This document shows, piece by piece, positions 17,674 through 26,373 of a stretch of DNA of 64,000 nucleotides. A program made the position numbers and the translations under genes. The stretch's first letter is position 1. The number at the start of each line of letters is the position of its first letter. The stretch spans positions 372,001 to 436,000 of the forward strand of contig NZ_JANRMI010000004.1 in NCBI RefSeq assembly GCF_029531655.1, in the 5' to 3' direction. Under the pieces are notes generated by a model. It saw only the letters and a program-made list of their open reading frames with translations. It was not told the origin of the DNA and searched no databases. The DNA comes from Bdellovibrio svalbardensis. GTDB taxonomy: Bacteria; Bdellovibrionota; Bdellovibrionia; Bdellovibrionales; Bdellovibrionaceae.

Positions 17674-19062
17674 TCAACGTGTGGTCTGATACAAATCCAG
17701 AATCTTCTTAAGATCAAAAAAATAAAGATGATCGTCAATAAAACCACTTGAAATCAAGGTGGCATTATCACGAGTAACTTCAAGAGCCGTAGGCTGAGCT
17801 CCTCCGACCAGGGTAAAAATCACTGTTCCATTCGTGGTATCGACGATATCGATTTTCCCTTTGATTCTTCGGTCCACTTGACTGTCGTTTGAGTTGCTCG
17901 TGGTGCGACTCGAAACATACAAATAGCGCTCATTGACTGGATCCAGGACAATTGTGTTGGGATGAGCGTACGGCCACTTCTTCCCGGGGAAGTTCGGATG
18001 ATCCTTGGGGTAGTCCTCCAAAACTAAAATATTCTTTTTACCCGTGGAACTCTCAAAGGGAATGAACAGATCATTCCAAAAACTGGCTGGCAAAGTCACA
18101 TCAGGCCCGCGTTTAGGCAGACTTGTAATTTTGCTGATCAATTTATTCACGTTAACTCGAGAGACTGCATTACCATGCATATGACTGAGGTAGGCCGTCT
18201 GCCCGTCTTTAGAAATTAGAATGTGGCGGACATTCAACTCGCGACCTGCAATTTCTTTCGTTATGGGCGCCAGCTCTGCAATCTGCTTATGAGCGACAGC
18301 ATCCATCACGATGAGGCTTCCCGTTTCCGTCGCCAATATCAGAGCATACTTCCCGTCCGGTGTGAATGCGACTCCCCGAGGTGCAATTAAATAGCTTTTA
18401 GATCTGGGATTACGAAAGTTCGTATTCAATTTCACACGACCGACATAGTGACGGCTGCCATCCAAATTTCCATCTTCCGCCAAATCACTGACATCAATCA
18501 CACTGATATCGTCCGAGAAATAATTAGCTACATAGATAATCTGTTTGCGGCTGGGATCATTCGGCAGTAGAGGCCTTGCTGCGATGATCTTAGAGCCTTC
18601 CCCTTTCGTCGGAATATATTTGACGATGTTTTGAGTCGCAGAATTGACGACAGTTAACAGTCCATAGTTTTGAAAGATCTCAGAACGACTGTCTCCTTCT
18701 GCCCGACTGATCAATGCCCATTTTTTATCCAGAGAAAATTCAACTTCGGTATTTGCCAAGATGCCGTCTCGCATACCCACGGGAGTTATCAATGTTTTCT
18801 GAAGACTTCGTTTTTGCAAATCATAGATCGATGCCGTGGGAACTCTTTTTTTTGTTGTGGGGTCTATTTTACCGCACATCTCTGCGACATAAAGATAAGC
18901 GCCCTGGGGATCAATCTTCATTCCCTTCGGCATGCAACCTGTCGGAGCCGTACCCAGAAGAAAGTCTTTCGTCGCGTACTTCGCAAGATCCTTAAGACTT
19001 GCCTTGGCAGAGCCAGAACTCATCAGCAGTGCGATTGCTAAAAATACTTTTTGCCAGGCCAT
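17674..19062 (-). CDS. Exported beta-propeller protein (YncE-like)
   Basis: 462 residues with a signal peptide ending at GSAKA. The body has repeated propeller strands with marks such as GAYLYVAEMCG, IYVANYFSDDISVIDVSD, APRGVAFTPDGKYALILATETGSLIVMD in parts, and YLYVSSRTTS...GKIDIVDTTNGTVIF. These fit a seven-bladed YVTN/YncE-type propeller. Such proteins often bind partners or DNA in the periplasm; no enzyme residues are recognised. It is convergent with the receiver-like gene, with three bases between stops. Confidence 0.82.
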   Translation of the reverse strand: MAWQKVFLAIALLMSSGSAKASLKDLAKYATKDFLLGTAPTGCMPKGMKIDPQGAYLYVAEMCGKIDPTTKKRVPTASIYDLQKRSLQKTLITPVGMRDGILANTEVEFSLDKKWALISRAEGDSRSEIFQNYGLLTVVNSATQNIVKYIPTKGEGSKIIAARPLLPNDPSRKQIIYVANYFSDDISVIDVSDLAEDGNLDGSRHYVGRVKLNTNFRNPRSKSYLIAPRGVAFTPDGKYALILATETGSLIVMDAVAHKQIAELAPITKEIAGRELNVRHILISKDGQTAYLSHMHGNAVSRVNVNKLISKITSLPKRGPDVTLPASFWNDLFIPFESSTGKKNILVLEDYPKDHPNFPGKKWPYAHPNTIVLDPVNERYLYVSSRTTSNSNDSQVDRRIKGKIDIVDTTNGTVIFTLVGGAQPTALEVTRDNATLISSGFIDDHLYFFDLKKILDLYQTTR

Positions 19063-19427
19063 GGGAACATCTCCTTTGAAAATATTCAGATGAAATTAAC
19101 CAAGCCATCAAATAGCCACAGACAAAGTCTTCCAACAATCGTCCAAGATTAAACTTATGGAATTTTTAAAGAGATTTAATAGAACTTCGAAAATACTTGA
19201 TGCGAACAAATTATCTCTACCGCTGTACTCGTCGTTTTATTCATTAAATATGTACGCACTTTTATTACAACACAGCCCCCCAATGGCCTTTTAATACCTC
19301 ATTGTAATTATTCAAATGCCAGCTTTTGACATAGAGTTTCCGCTTTAATTATTTCTCCCGGTCAAAACCGCGTGCAGAAGACTTCGACATCGTCGGAGTG
19401 AAACAGACATCCGAAGAAGGAAATTCG
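19063..19427. other. Intergenic region upstream of the pyrimidine operon
   Basis: 365 bases between the divergent propeller gene and mmsA. It is AT-rich. TTGACA at 19326-19331 is a perfect -35 box, followed after 15 bases by AATTAT (19347-19352), a weak -10 with a short spacer. ACTTCGAC-ATC-GTCGGAGT (19381-19399) is a near-perfect dyad just before the RBS and could be an operator or a leader hairpin. No gene is seen. Confidence 0.45.
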
Positions 19428-20903
19428 ATGAGCGTTAAGATTCCCAGCACTCCTTTACAGTGCCAAAACTTTGTGAATGGAAAGTTTCAAAGTGGTTCAG
19501 GCACTCTGATTGAAATTCTCAGTCCCTATAATGGCAAAGTCATTGGATCTTTCAAAAGCACCACGGCTGATGAAGTCAATACCGCCGTGACTCAGGCAAA
19601 AGCAGCTCAAGCAGAATGGGCGCAAGTGCCTTTGAAAGAGCGCACCAAAGTCATGTTCAACTTCCGTCAAATCTTAATGCGAGATCTTGATGAGATTTCC
19701 CACCTCAAAAGCTCTGAATCAGGAAAAAGTTTTGCAGAAGGTAAAGCAGGACTTCTGAAAGGTATCGAAGTTTTAGAATATGCCATCGCTTTACAAAATA
19801 TGGATTTGGGCGGAAAAGTCGAAGTGTCACGCGGAGTTTCCTGCGAATATCGTCGCGAGCCTTTAGGTGTCGTCGCAAATATCACTCCATTTAACTTCCC
19901 TGCGATGGTCCCGATGTGGACGATCCCTATCACTCTCACGTTGGGAAATGCCTATATTTGGAAGCCTTCTGAAAAAGCACCGCTGACATCTATGAGAATC
20001 GCAGCCGCCTTGAAAGAGGCTGGCTTACCAGATGGTTTATTCCAGGTTCTACAAGGAACCAAAGAGACTGTTGAAGCCATCATTGACCACAAAGAAGTCA
20101 AAGCGGTGGGTTTTGTCGGATCTACGAAAATTGCCAAGACGGTCTATGATCGTGGGACCCAATTGGGTAAACGCGTCTTGGCTTTGGGAGGCGCAAAAAA
20201 CCATATCGTTTTACTTCCCGATGCAAACCCGGAACTTTCCGGCTTGGGCATAAGTGATTCTTTCACAGGTTGCGCGGGTCAAAGATGTATGGCTGCTGCA
20301 GTACTTCTGGCGGTTGGAGATGTTGATCATCACATTGAAAAAATCGTTGAACGTGCCAGTTCTTTGACTCTCGGAAAAGACATGGGTGCGATCATCACCA
20401 AACCTCAAGTTGAATTCTTGAAGCAAGCCATTGCCAACGCGGAAAAAGCCGGAGCTAAAATTTTGTTGGATGGACGAACTGCCAAACCACCAGCCGATAT
20501 GGAAAGTGGAAATTGGATCGGCCCAACAATCTTGGATAACGTTCAACCTGGTAGCGAAGCCGCAACCTTGGAACTCTTTGGACCGGTCTTAAGCATCGTT
20601 CGCTGCAAAGACATCTCTCAAGCGATGAAAATTGAAAACAGTGTTGAGTATGGTAATGCCTGCTCCGTTTTCACTTCCAGTGGCAACTTGGCAGAAAAAG
20701 TCATCCGTATGGCTTCCACCGGCATGGTAGGAGTCAATGTGGGAGTTCCGGTTCCTCGTGAGCCCTTCTCTTTCGGCGGCGTCAACGCCTCTAAATTTGG
20801 TCATGGCGATATCACCGGACATCACTCTTTGGACTTCTGGTCGAATGTCAAAAAAGTCACGGTGAAATGGGAAAAACAAGACGATAACAATTGGATGTCA
20901 TAG
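19428..20903 (+). CDS. mmsA: CoA-acylating (methyl)malonate-semialdehyde dehydrogenase
   Basis: 491 residues from ATG 19428, with AAGGA 7 bases upstream; GTG 19398 is in frame but less likely. Aldehyde dehydrogenase fold: NITPFNFPAMVPMW, WKPSEKAPLT, GFVGSTKIA, the glutamate-free LGGAKNHIVLLPDA typical of MMSDH, and the catalytic cysteine in GCAGQRCMAAA. It oxidises malonate semialdehyde or methylmalonate semialdehyde with NAD and CoA to acetyl- or propionyl-CoA plus CO2. As the first gene of the URC operon, its likely substrate is malonate semialdehyde from uracil. The next gene begins 27 bases after its stop. Confidence 0.92.
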   Translation: MSVKIPSTPLQCQNFVNGKFQSGSGTLIEILSPYNGKVIGSFKSTTADEVNTAVTQAKAAQAEWAQVPLKERTKVMFNFRQILMRDLDEISHLKSSESGKSFAEGKAGLLKGIEVLEYAIALQNMDLGGKVEVSRGVSCEYRREPLGVVANITPFNFPAMVPMWTIPITLTLGNAYIWKPSEKAPLTSMRIAAALKEAGLPDGLFQVLQGTKETVEAIIDHKEVKAVGFVGSTKIAKTVYDRGTQLGKRVLALGGAKNHIVLLPDANPELSGLGISDSFTGCAGQRCMAAAVLLAVGDVDHHIEKIVERASSLTLGKDMGAIITKPQVEFLKQAIANAEKAGAKILLDGRTAKPPADMESGNWIGPTILDNVQPGSEAATLELFGPVLSIVRCKDISQAMKIENSVEYGNACSVFTSSGNLAEKVIRMASTGMVGVNVGVPVPREPFSFGGVNASKFGHGDITGHHSLDFWSNVKKVTVKWEKQDDNNWMS

Positions 20904-20905
20904 TT

Positions 20906-20964
20906 ATAAAAGAACTTAAAGAGACAGATTATGAAAGAAATTAAAGAGACAGTTATGAAAGAAC
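20906..20964 (+). repeat. Tandem duplication of the RBS and start of URC1
   Basis: A unit of about 24 bases, carrying AAAGAGACAG followed by ATGAAAGAA, occurs twice in tandem (20906-20930 and 20931-20954) and begins a third time at 20955. It gives URC1 two in-frame start codons (20931 and 20955), each with the same weak RBS. Confidence 0.75.
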
Positions 20965-22220
20965 CCAAAGACATGAAACGATCCTCTCACGTCATTTTAA
21001 CTTCACATTCCAGCCAGGTCTTCAAAGACAGCTTGCCGATCCATTGGGGTGTCAAAAATCCTGCCGAGCGCGGGCCCGTGATTGGATCATTGACGGATAT
21101 TGCGCAACGAAATGCCATTGGAACTCACAGCGGAAGCTATGCAGTCTACCGCGCGCTTTCCATCGCTCAAGGTTCGTATTCCACAAGTCACAAACCTGAT
21201 TTGCACAACACTGAAAGCCCTGTGAAGTTTGGGCCTTTCCCTTCTTGGTCGGATCCGGAAAAAATTGTCTCTATTGACCCTTGGGGTTTGGACATTCCTT
21301 TCCATTTCAAAGATCTTTATGAAAAGGGCTATGACATTCGACCTACAATCGCAGTGACTCAAGCGCATTTGCAGATTCCAGAAATTCAACAGGCCATTGA
21401 CGCTGGCCGCTTGAAAATTGACGGCAAGATCATCAAAGAAAACAGAGATATCAAAGTCACCAAAGTGGCCTTTGAACCTGTTTGGTATCTTCCCGGCATC
21501 GCAAAAAGATTAAATGTCGACGAAGGGGATCTTCGCAAAATTCTTTTCCAGGAAACAGGAGGCATGTTCCCTGAACTTGTCACCCGTCCCGATCTCAAAG
21601 TAATGCTACCACCCATCGGCAGCACAACAGTTTATATTTTCGGAAATCCACAAGATCTTTCCAATGAAAATGTGGAACTCACTTGCCGCGTGCACGACGA
21701 GTGCAACGGCTCGGATGTTTTCGGCTCAGATATTTGTACCTGCCGTCCGTATTTGATTTATGGAATTGAGGATGCCGCTCGCACCGCACAACGCGGTGGT
21801 GTGGGCATTATCGCCTACTACAGAAAAGAAGGACGCGCGCTGGGCGAAGTCACCAAGTTCCTGGTCTACAACGCTCGTAAACGTCAGGTCGGTGGTGACT
21901 CTGCGTCGACTTACTTCCATCGCACGGAATGTGTGGCCGGGGTTGAGGATGCACGCTTCCAGGAATTGATGCCGGATATTTTGCACTTCTTCGGAATCAC
22001 TAAAATTCACAATCTGCACTCGATGAGCAATATGAAATACAACGCAATCGCGAAAAGCGGTATCCAAGTGGTGAACCGTATTTCCATTCCTGCCGAACTT
22101 ATTCCGGCTGATGCGCAAGTGGAAATTGAAGCAAAAAAGGCTGCTGGCTATTTCAATGCCGGCGAAAAGAAAACTGAAAAAGAGCTTGAAGCTGTCGTAG
22201 GAAGACCGATCGATGAATAA
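20931..22220 (+). CDS. URC1-type GTP cyclohydrolase II homologue (uracil catabolism)
   Basis: 429 residues from ATG 20931; starts at 20955 or 20973 are also possible. The C-terminal half is a GTP cyclohydrolase II domain: zinc ligands C258, C269 and C271 in ECNGSDVFGSDICTC, then YYRKEGRALGEVTKF with the catalytic Tyr/Arg region. The long N-terminal half (SLPIHWGVKNPAERGPVIGS..., WGLDIPFHFKDLYEKGYDIRP in parts) is typical of URC1 and absent from RibA. In yeast, Urc1 is needed to open the pyrimidine ring of a uracil nucleotide. The gene overlaps the start of URC4 by 8 bases. The neighbours make riboflavin synthesis unlikely. Confidence 0.9.
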   Translation: MKEIKETVMKEPKDMKRSSHVILTSHSSQVFKDSLPIHWGVKNPAERGPVIGSLTDIAQRNAIGTHSGSYAVYRALSIAQGSYSTSHKPDLHNTESPVKFGPFPSWSDPEKIVSIDPWGLDIPFHFKDLYEKGYDIRPTIAVTQAHLQIPEIQQAIDAGRLKIDGKIIKENRDIKVTKVAFEPVWYLPGIAKRLNVDEGDLRKILFQETGGMFPELVTRPDLKVMLPPIGSTTVYIFGNPQDLSNENVELTCRVHDECNGSDVFGSDICTCRPYLIYGIEDAARTAQRGGVGIIAYYRKEGRALGEVTKFLVYNARKRQVGGDSASTYFHRTECVAGVEDARFQELMPDILHFFGITKIHNLHSMSNMKYNAIAKSGIQVVNRISIPAELIPADAQVEIEAKKAAGYFNAGEKKTEKELEAVVGRPIDE

Positions 22221-23451
22221 CCAGATGAATAATTCAACTACTACCCAAGCTTACTCGGCTGCAGATTTGGACTTTCTTCTTTCTCCACTGGCAATTCGTC
22301 AAAGTGCAGAAAAGATTTTAGAGCTGACTCAAGCGGGACAAACTCATTTCCACTATCACCCGGAACAATTTGGTCCTGTTGTGGACTATGTGATCGAAGT
22401 GATTCGCTCCAACTATCCAGCTCTGGAAATCCCCTTTCATTCACGCTGGGGGCACTTCCGTGTTGGCGATGTCGACCGTGTAAAAGTACTGGAGAATAAG
22501 ATTGCCGATTTGGATGCTCTTGAAAAAGCGCGCACCAAACTGGATTTGGTGATCACCTCCGTTCTGCTGGATGCGGGTGCGGGTAATACTTGGTCTTACA
22601 AAGAGCAAGGCACTGACAAAGTGTTCTCTCGCTCTGAAGGACTGGGCGTGGCGAGCTTCTATTTATTTATGGAAGGACATCTTTCCGACAATAAAGCGAA
22701 ACCACTGCAAGCCACGGCACAAGGACTGCAGAATCTGTCTGCAGAACAATTAAGGCAGGCTTTTCAAGTGAGTGAAAACAATCCTTTGATAGGCGTCGAA
22801 GGACGTCTTTCGTTGCTGCACAACCTGGGAACAACTATCGCACAAAAGAAAGACCTCTTCCCTGGGGGACGTCCCGGCAGTCTGGTTGACTATCTTCACA
22901 ACCGCTATGGCAAAAAAATCACCGGACCGCAGTTGCTTCGTGCTGTGCTCGATGGACTTGGTGAAATTTGGCCCGGCCGCGTGAAAGTGGCCGGCGTAAA
23001 TCTGGGCGACATCTGGTCTTATTCCAAAGTTCCAGGGGGCTTAGCGGCCTTTCACAAGCTTTCGCAGTGGATGACCTATTCTTTGATCGAACCCTTGTTG
23101 GAAGCAGGCTTTGAACTGGTTGATATCGAAAAATTGACCGGTCTTGCTGAATATCGCAATGGCGGACTGCTTTTGGATCGTGGATTGATTTCTTTGAAGG
23201 ACGCCAATCTGGCCAAGCAAAGTCACAAGCCTGAATCAGAGCTGATCATCGAATGGCGCGGTTTGACCGTATCACTGCTTGATCGCATTGGCGAAGAAGT
23301 TCGCAGCAAACTCAATAAAAGTGCTGCTGACTTCCCACTGGCGAAGGTTCTTGAAGGTGGAACTTGGTGGGCCGGCCGAAAAGCCGCCAAGGCCCTGCGC
23401 GACGACAGCTCTCCACCTTTGAAAATCGAGAGCGACGGGACCGTTTTTTAA
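22213..23451 (+). CDS. URC4 / DUF1688 family protein (uracil catabolism)
   Basis: 412 residues. Recognised as DUF1688 by LLSPLAIRQSAEKILEL, FHSRWGHFRVGD, the block around VITSVLLDAGAGNTWSY, GRLSLLHNLG, RPGSLVDYL and WPGRVKVAGVNLGDIW. The family corresponds to yeast Urc4, required for the URC route; its reaction is not fully settled. Cytoplasmic. The ATG at 22213 overlaps the URC1 stop, so the two proteins are translated together and probably act on consecutive steps. Confidence 0.9.
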   Translation: MNNQMNNSTTTQAYSAADLDFLLSPLAIRQSAEKILELTQAGQTHFHYHPEQFGPVVDYVIEVIRSNYPALEIPFHSRWGHFRVGDVDRVKVLENKIADLDALEKARTKLDLVITSVLLDAGAGNTWSYKEQGTDKVFSRSEGLGVASFYLFMEGHLSDNKAKPLQATAQGLQNLSAEQLRQAFQVSENNPLIGVEGRLSLLHNLGTTIAQKKDLFPGGRPGSLVDYLHNRYGKKITGPQLLRAVLDGLGEIWPGRVKVAGVNLGDIWSYSKVPGGLAAFHKLSQWMTYSLIEPLLEAGFELVDIEKLTGLAEYRNGGLLLDRGLISLKDANLAKQSHKPESELIIEWRGLTVSLLDRIGEEVRSKLNKSAADFPLAKVLEGGTWWAGRKAAKALRDDSSPPLKIESDGTVF

Positions 23452-23465
23452 CTTAGGAGCTTACC

Positions 23466-24098
23466 ATGAACAAAAATGTTAAAGTCATTGACCATCCCCT
23501 TCTCAAACACAAATTGGGATACCTGCGCGACAAAAACACTTACTCTCACGACTTCCGAGAAATCGTCAAAGAGGTGTCTAAGGTATTGATCTACGAGGCC
23601 ATGCGTGATTGGAAACATCTTGAAAGCATCGCCATTGAAACGCCGATTGCAAAAGCTCAGGCCGACAGAATCGTACAGCCGCCCGTGGTGGTTTCGATCA
23701 TGCGTGCCGGAAACGGCATGCTCGATGCCGCACTTTCCATGATTCCTTTCGCAAGCACGGGGTTTATCGGTATTTACCGAGATAAATTCATACACAATAC
23801 CGTTGAGTACTACTTTAAAATGCCCCAGGACATCAAAGGTAAGGAAGTTTTGCTTTGTGACCCTTTGATCGCCACCGCTGACACCATTATAGCGGCCATT
23901 GACCGCCTCAAAAACTACGGAGTTGGCAAAATCAAGGTCATTAGCATCCTAGCCAGCCAAAGTGGCCTAGAAAAAGTTCAACACCATCACCCAGATGTTG
24001 AAGTCTATACGATTAATATCGAAAATGAGATGAACGACATGGGTTATTTAGTTCCTGGTCTCGGCGACGCCGGTGATCGACTTTTCCAAACGAAGTAG
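23466..24098 (+). CDS. upp: Uracil phosphoribosyltransferase, variant PRPP loop
   Basis: 210 residues, usual UPRT length. It would convert uracil and PRPP to UMP. Family marks: HPLLKHKLGYLRD at the start, SIMRAGNGM, YRD and VEYYFKMP, HPDVEVYTINI and the uracil-binding end GYLVPGLGDAGDRLF. The PRPP loop reads DPLIATADT (23859-23885), where typical enzymes have DPMLATGGS; the two glycines are replaced by Ala-Asp. Activity may be altered or this may be a URC6-type subclass. AGGAG precedes ATG 23466. It follows URC4 by 14 bases and precedes udk by 5. Confidence 0.9.
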   Translation: MNKNVKVIDHPLLKHKLGYLRDKNTYSHDFREIVKEVSKVLIYEAMRDWKHLESIAIETPIAKAQADRIVQPPVVVSIMRAGNGMLDAALSMIPFASTGFIGIYRDKFIHNTVEYYFKMPQDIKGKEVLLCDPLIATADTIIAAIDRLKNYGVGKIKVISILASQSGLEKVQHHHPDVEVYTINIENEMNDMGYLVPGLGDAGDRLFQTK

Positions 24099-24103
24099 GG
24101 ATT

Positions 24104-24730
24104 ATGCAAAGACCGCACATTATCGGAGTCGCTGGCGGCAGCGGCTCTGGAAAGACTCACTTCGCAAAAGAGTTGCAGCAACGATTGGGCGACGCTCATT
24201 GTGCCATTATCTATCAAGATAACTACTACATCGACCAATCGGCGAAATTTGATGGCGATGGCGGTTCTGTTAATTTTGACCATCCCAGCAGTTTGGATTT
24301 CACCATGCTTGCGAGCGGCCTTAGAACCCTCAAGTCTGGTGGCACTTTGCAAATCCCGATCTATGATTTCTGCACCCACTCTCGTAAAAAAGAAACCCTT
24401 CTTGGCGAACCTAAAAAAGTGATCATCGTCGATGGAATTTTGATTTTACATTCGGATGAAGTCCGCGCCGAGCTGGATGAAATGATCTTCTTCGACACCC
24501 CGGAGGAATTGCGCTTCCAACGCCGCTTCAATCGAGATGTTCATGAGCGCGGTCGGACTCCCGAGGGCGTGAAAAAGCAATTTGAATTGCAGGTGCGCCC
24601 CATGCACGATCAGTTTGTCGAGCCATCTAAAGACCATGCCCACCTTATCGTCAAAGATCTGGGGGACTATAGTATAGCTCTAAAACAAATCGCGGAGCGA
24701 CTCACCAATAGATTGATCGCCACAGTCTGA
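24104..24730 (+). CDS. udk: Uridine kinase
   Basis: 208 residues, P-loop kinase. Walker A is GGSGSGKTH (residues 10-18); YQDNYYID, NFDHPSSLD, IPIYDF and the Walker-B-like VIIVDGILIL fit uridine kinases, and RRFNRDVHERGR is the lid. It phosphorylates uridine (and cytidine) to UMP or CMP. As the last gene of the URC operon it would bring nucleosides into the same UMP pool as upp. The downstream hairpin at 24725 overlaps its stop. Confidence 0.93.
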   Translation: MQRPHIIGVAGGSGSGKTHFAKELQQRLGDAHCAIIYQDNYYIDQSAKFDGDGGSVNFDHPSSLDFTMLASGLRTLKSGGTLQIPIYDFCTHSRKKETLLGEPKKVIIVDGILILHSDEVRAELDEMIFFDTPEELRFQRRFNRDVHERGRTPEGVKKQFELQVRPMHDQFVEPSKDHAHLIVKDLGDYSIALKQIAERLTNRLIATV

Positions 24731-24746
24731 AACTTCTGCTTCAGAC
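24725..24746 (+). terminator. Possible terminator of the pyrimidine operon
   Basis: GTCTGAA and TTCAGAC form a perfect 7-bp stem with an 8-base loop that includes the udk stop codon. Only a short T-rich tail (GAGTTTC) follows. Confidence 0.4.
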
Positions 24747-24795
24747 GAGTTTCAAATAACATATTGCAAGCGACACACCGGAGGCCGAACCTATT

Positions 24796-24816
24796 TCATA
24801 GGAGGGCTTCCTATGA
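24796..24816 (+). promoter_or_regulatory. RBS- and start-masking hairpin of the HD-GYP-like gene
   Basis: TCATAGGA and TCCTATGA form a perfect 8-bp stem around the 5-base loop GGGCT. The Shine-Dalgarno (GGAGGG, 24801-24806) lies in the left arm and loop, and the ATG (24813-24815) lies in the right arm, so folding would hide both from the ribosome. Confidence 0.65.
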
Positions 24817-26201
24817 GAAGTCTCGACCTTGCCCTTGTATCCTCCGATTCCAGATTTCAAAAGCGAGCGACAGAACTGGCTCAGAGCTTCGCTTTCGACT
24901 TTGAAGTCTTTGAATCCTCAGATCTCTTTTTTGATACCGCCGAAAAGTACAAGTCCATCTCTTGCATCATACTTGATTGCGGAAAAATCGAAAAGCCCAA
25001 CGAAGCCGCGGGCATGGTTCAGGTGGCCTGCCAGATCGCCGCCGAAAGCTATATCATAGCCATTGTAAACTCCAAACTTAGCTCAGAAGATGCACGCGTC
25101 GTGAAGACCTCCGGTGCTTCGTTGGTAATGATGGAAAATGAATACTTCTCCACCAGCAAACTGGAGTTTGTTACGACCCAGGTCATACGCTCGGCCTATA
25201 TTCCCATCAAGGTCTTCGACTTACTCCCTGACACACAGACGGCTTTCGCCCTTCACTATTTGATGCCCGCCAACAAGAAGTTCTTAAAAATTGCAAAGCC
25301 TGGAGTGCAGATAAGCTCGACTTTCTTAAACAAATTTCTTGAGGCCGAAGAACTCTATATCAAACGCAGTGACCTTCAGAATTGGATTGAGTATGCCAAG
25401 AGCTTTGATTCCAATGATAGCGCCAGCGATATCCGCCGCTGTCGTCTCAAATTTCTTCAGCTCAATCAATCGTTCTTAAGTCTGGCCCTCCTCATCAGCG
25501 ATCAGAGTGCAGCCGCCTCCTTTGCCACCGGCAAAGAACTCTTCACGACTTGCGAAAGCTTCGCAAAGGATTTACTGCAGTCCCTAGAGAAAATCCCGAA
25601 CCCGATGGGAATCGTCAACACCTCCGCCGTTGGTGATTTTGGCTCTTTGGAGCGAGCCCCTGCCATTGCCTCTTACTCTGCCATTCTGAGCCAGAAAATC
25701 GGATTGGGCGCGCCGCTGGAAGTGATGATTGGAGCTTTGCTTTCGGATGTTGGCTATTTGGAACTGTCGCCATCGACATCGGCTAAGCTGCGTGAGAATA
25801 AACTCAAAGAAATGCATGGCGAGCAAACGATGGAGTATCAAAAGCATCCTATTTATAGTTTAAATCAATGCCTGGCCCGCAAGCTGCCTTTAAGCGAAGG
25901 GATGAAAACCATGATCCTCCAAAGCCACGAGCGCATGGATCAAAAAGGTTTCCCAAACCGCCCTAATCCCGAAAAACTCTCCGAGGAAGCGATGCTCATC
26001 CGATTATCCTGGACGCTGGATTCCATGAGCCAGGTGCGCATGGGTAAGGCACGAGAACCGATGGATGATATTTTGCCTCGTCTCATCAGAGAAGTTCTTG
26101 AAGAGCCCGGAAGCTTCTCCGTCATCTTCCAAATGAAATTAAAACCGGCCCTCACCAGTCTCATTCAAGTGCCGACATTTACCTCGCAATCCCCCGCCTA
26201 G
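24813..26201 (+). CDS. Degenerate HD-GYP domain signalling protein
   Basis: 462 residues, cytoplasmic. The N-terminal part (~1-125) is receiver-like (LALVSSDSRFQ, CIILDCGK) without a clear acidic triad. Residues ~130-200 form a module also seen at the end of the protein at 16276. Residues ~290-440 align by pattern with HD-GYP cyclic-di-GMP phosphodiesterases, but key residues are changed: the HD pair is S311-D312 (LLSDVG), the HHE motif is SHE at 371-373, and GYP is GFP at 379-381. KHP is kept. Loss of the metal-binding histidines suggests a binding or regulatory protein rather than an enzyme. Its RBS is in a hairpin. Confidence 0.75.
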   Translation: MRSLDLALVSSDSRFQKRATELAQSFAFDFEVFESSDLFFDTAEKYKSISCIILDCGKIEKPNEAAGMVQVACQIAAESYIIAIVNSKLSSEDARVVKTSGASLVMMENEYFSTSKLEFVTTQVIRSAYIPIKVFDLLPDTQTAFALHYLMPANKKFLKIAKPGVQISSTFLNKFLEAEELYIKRSDLQNWIEYAKSFDSNDSASDIRRCRLKFLQLNQSFLSLALLISDQSAAASFATGKELFTTCESFAKDLLQSLEKIPNPMGIVNTSAVGDFGSLERAPAIASYSAILSQKIGLGAPLEVMIGALLSDVGYLELSPSTSAKLRENKLKEMHGEQTMEYQKHPIYSLNQCLARKLPLSEGMKTMILQSHERMDQKGFPNRPNPEKLSEEAMLIRLSWTLDSMSQVRMGKAREPMDDILPRLIREVLEEPGSFSVIFQMKLKPALTSLIQVPTFTSQSPA

Positions 26202-26373
26202 ACTGCATAACAGTTCGCCAGGAAATTTGAAATATCGAAGAACGCGAATCAGCTCCGCTATTGATTTGTGTAAAAATGAGAATTTCACAAGCGTCTTCAC
26301 AAGAACACCTAAATCCATTTTATTATCTCTGAAAATCTGGAAAAATGAATACACGCAATGAGGGAAAACTCCC

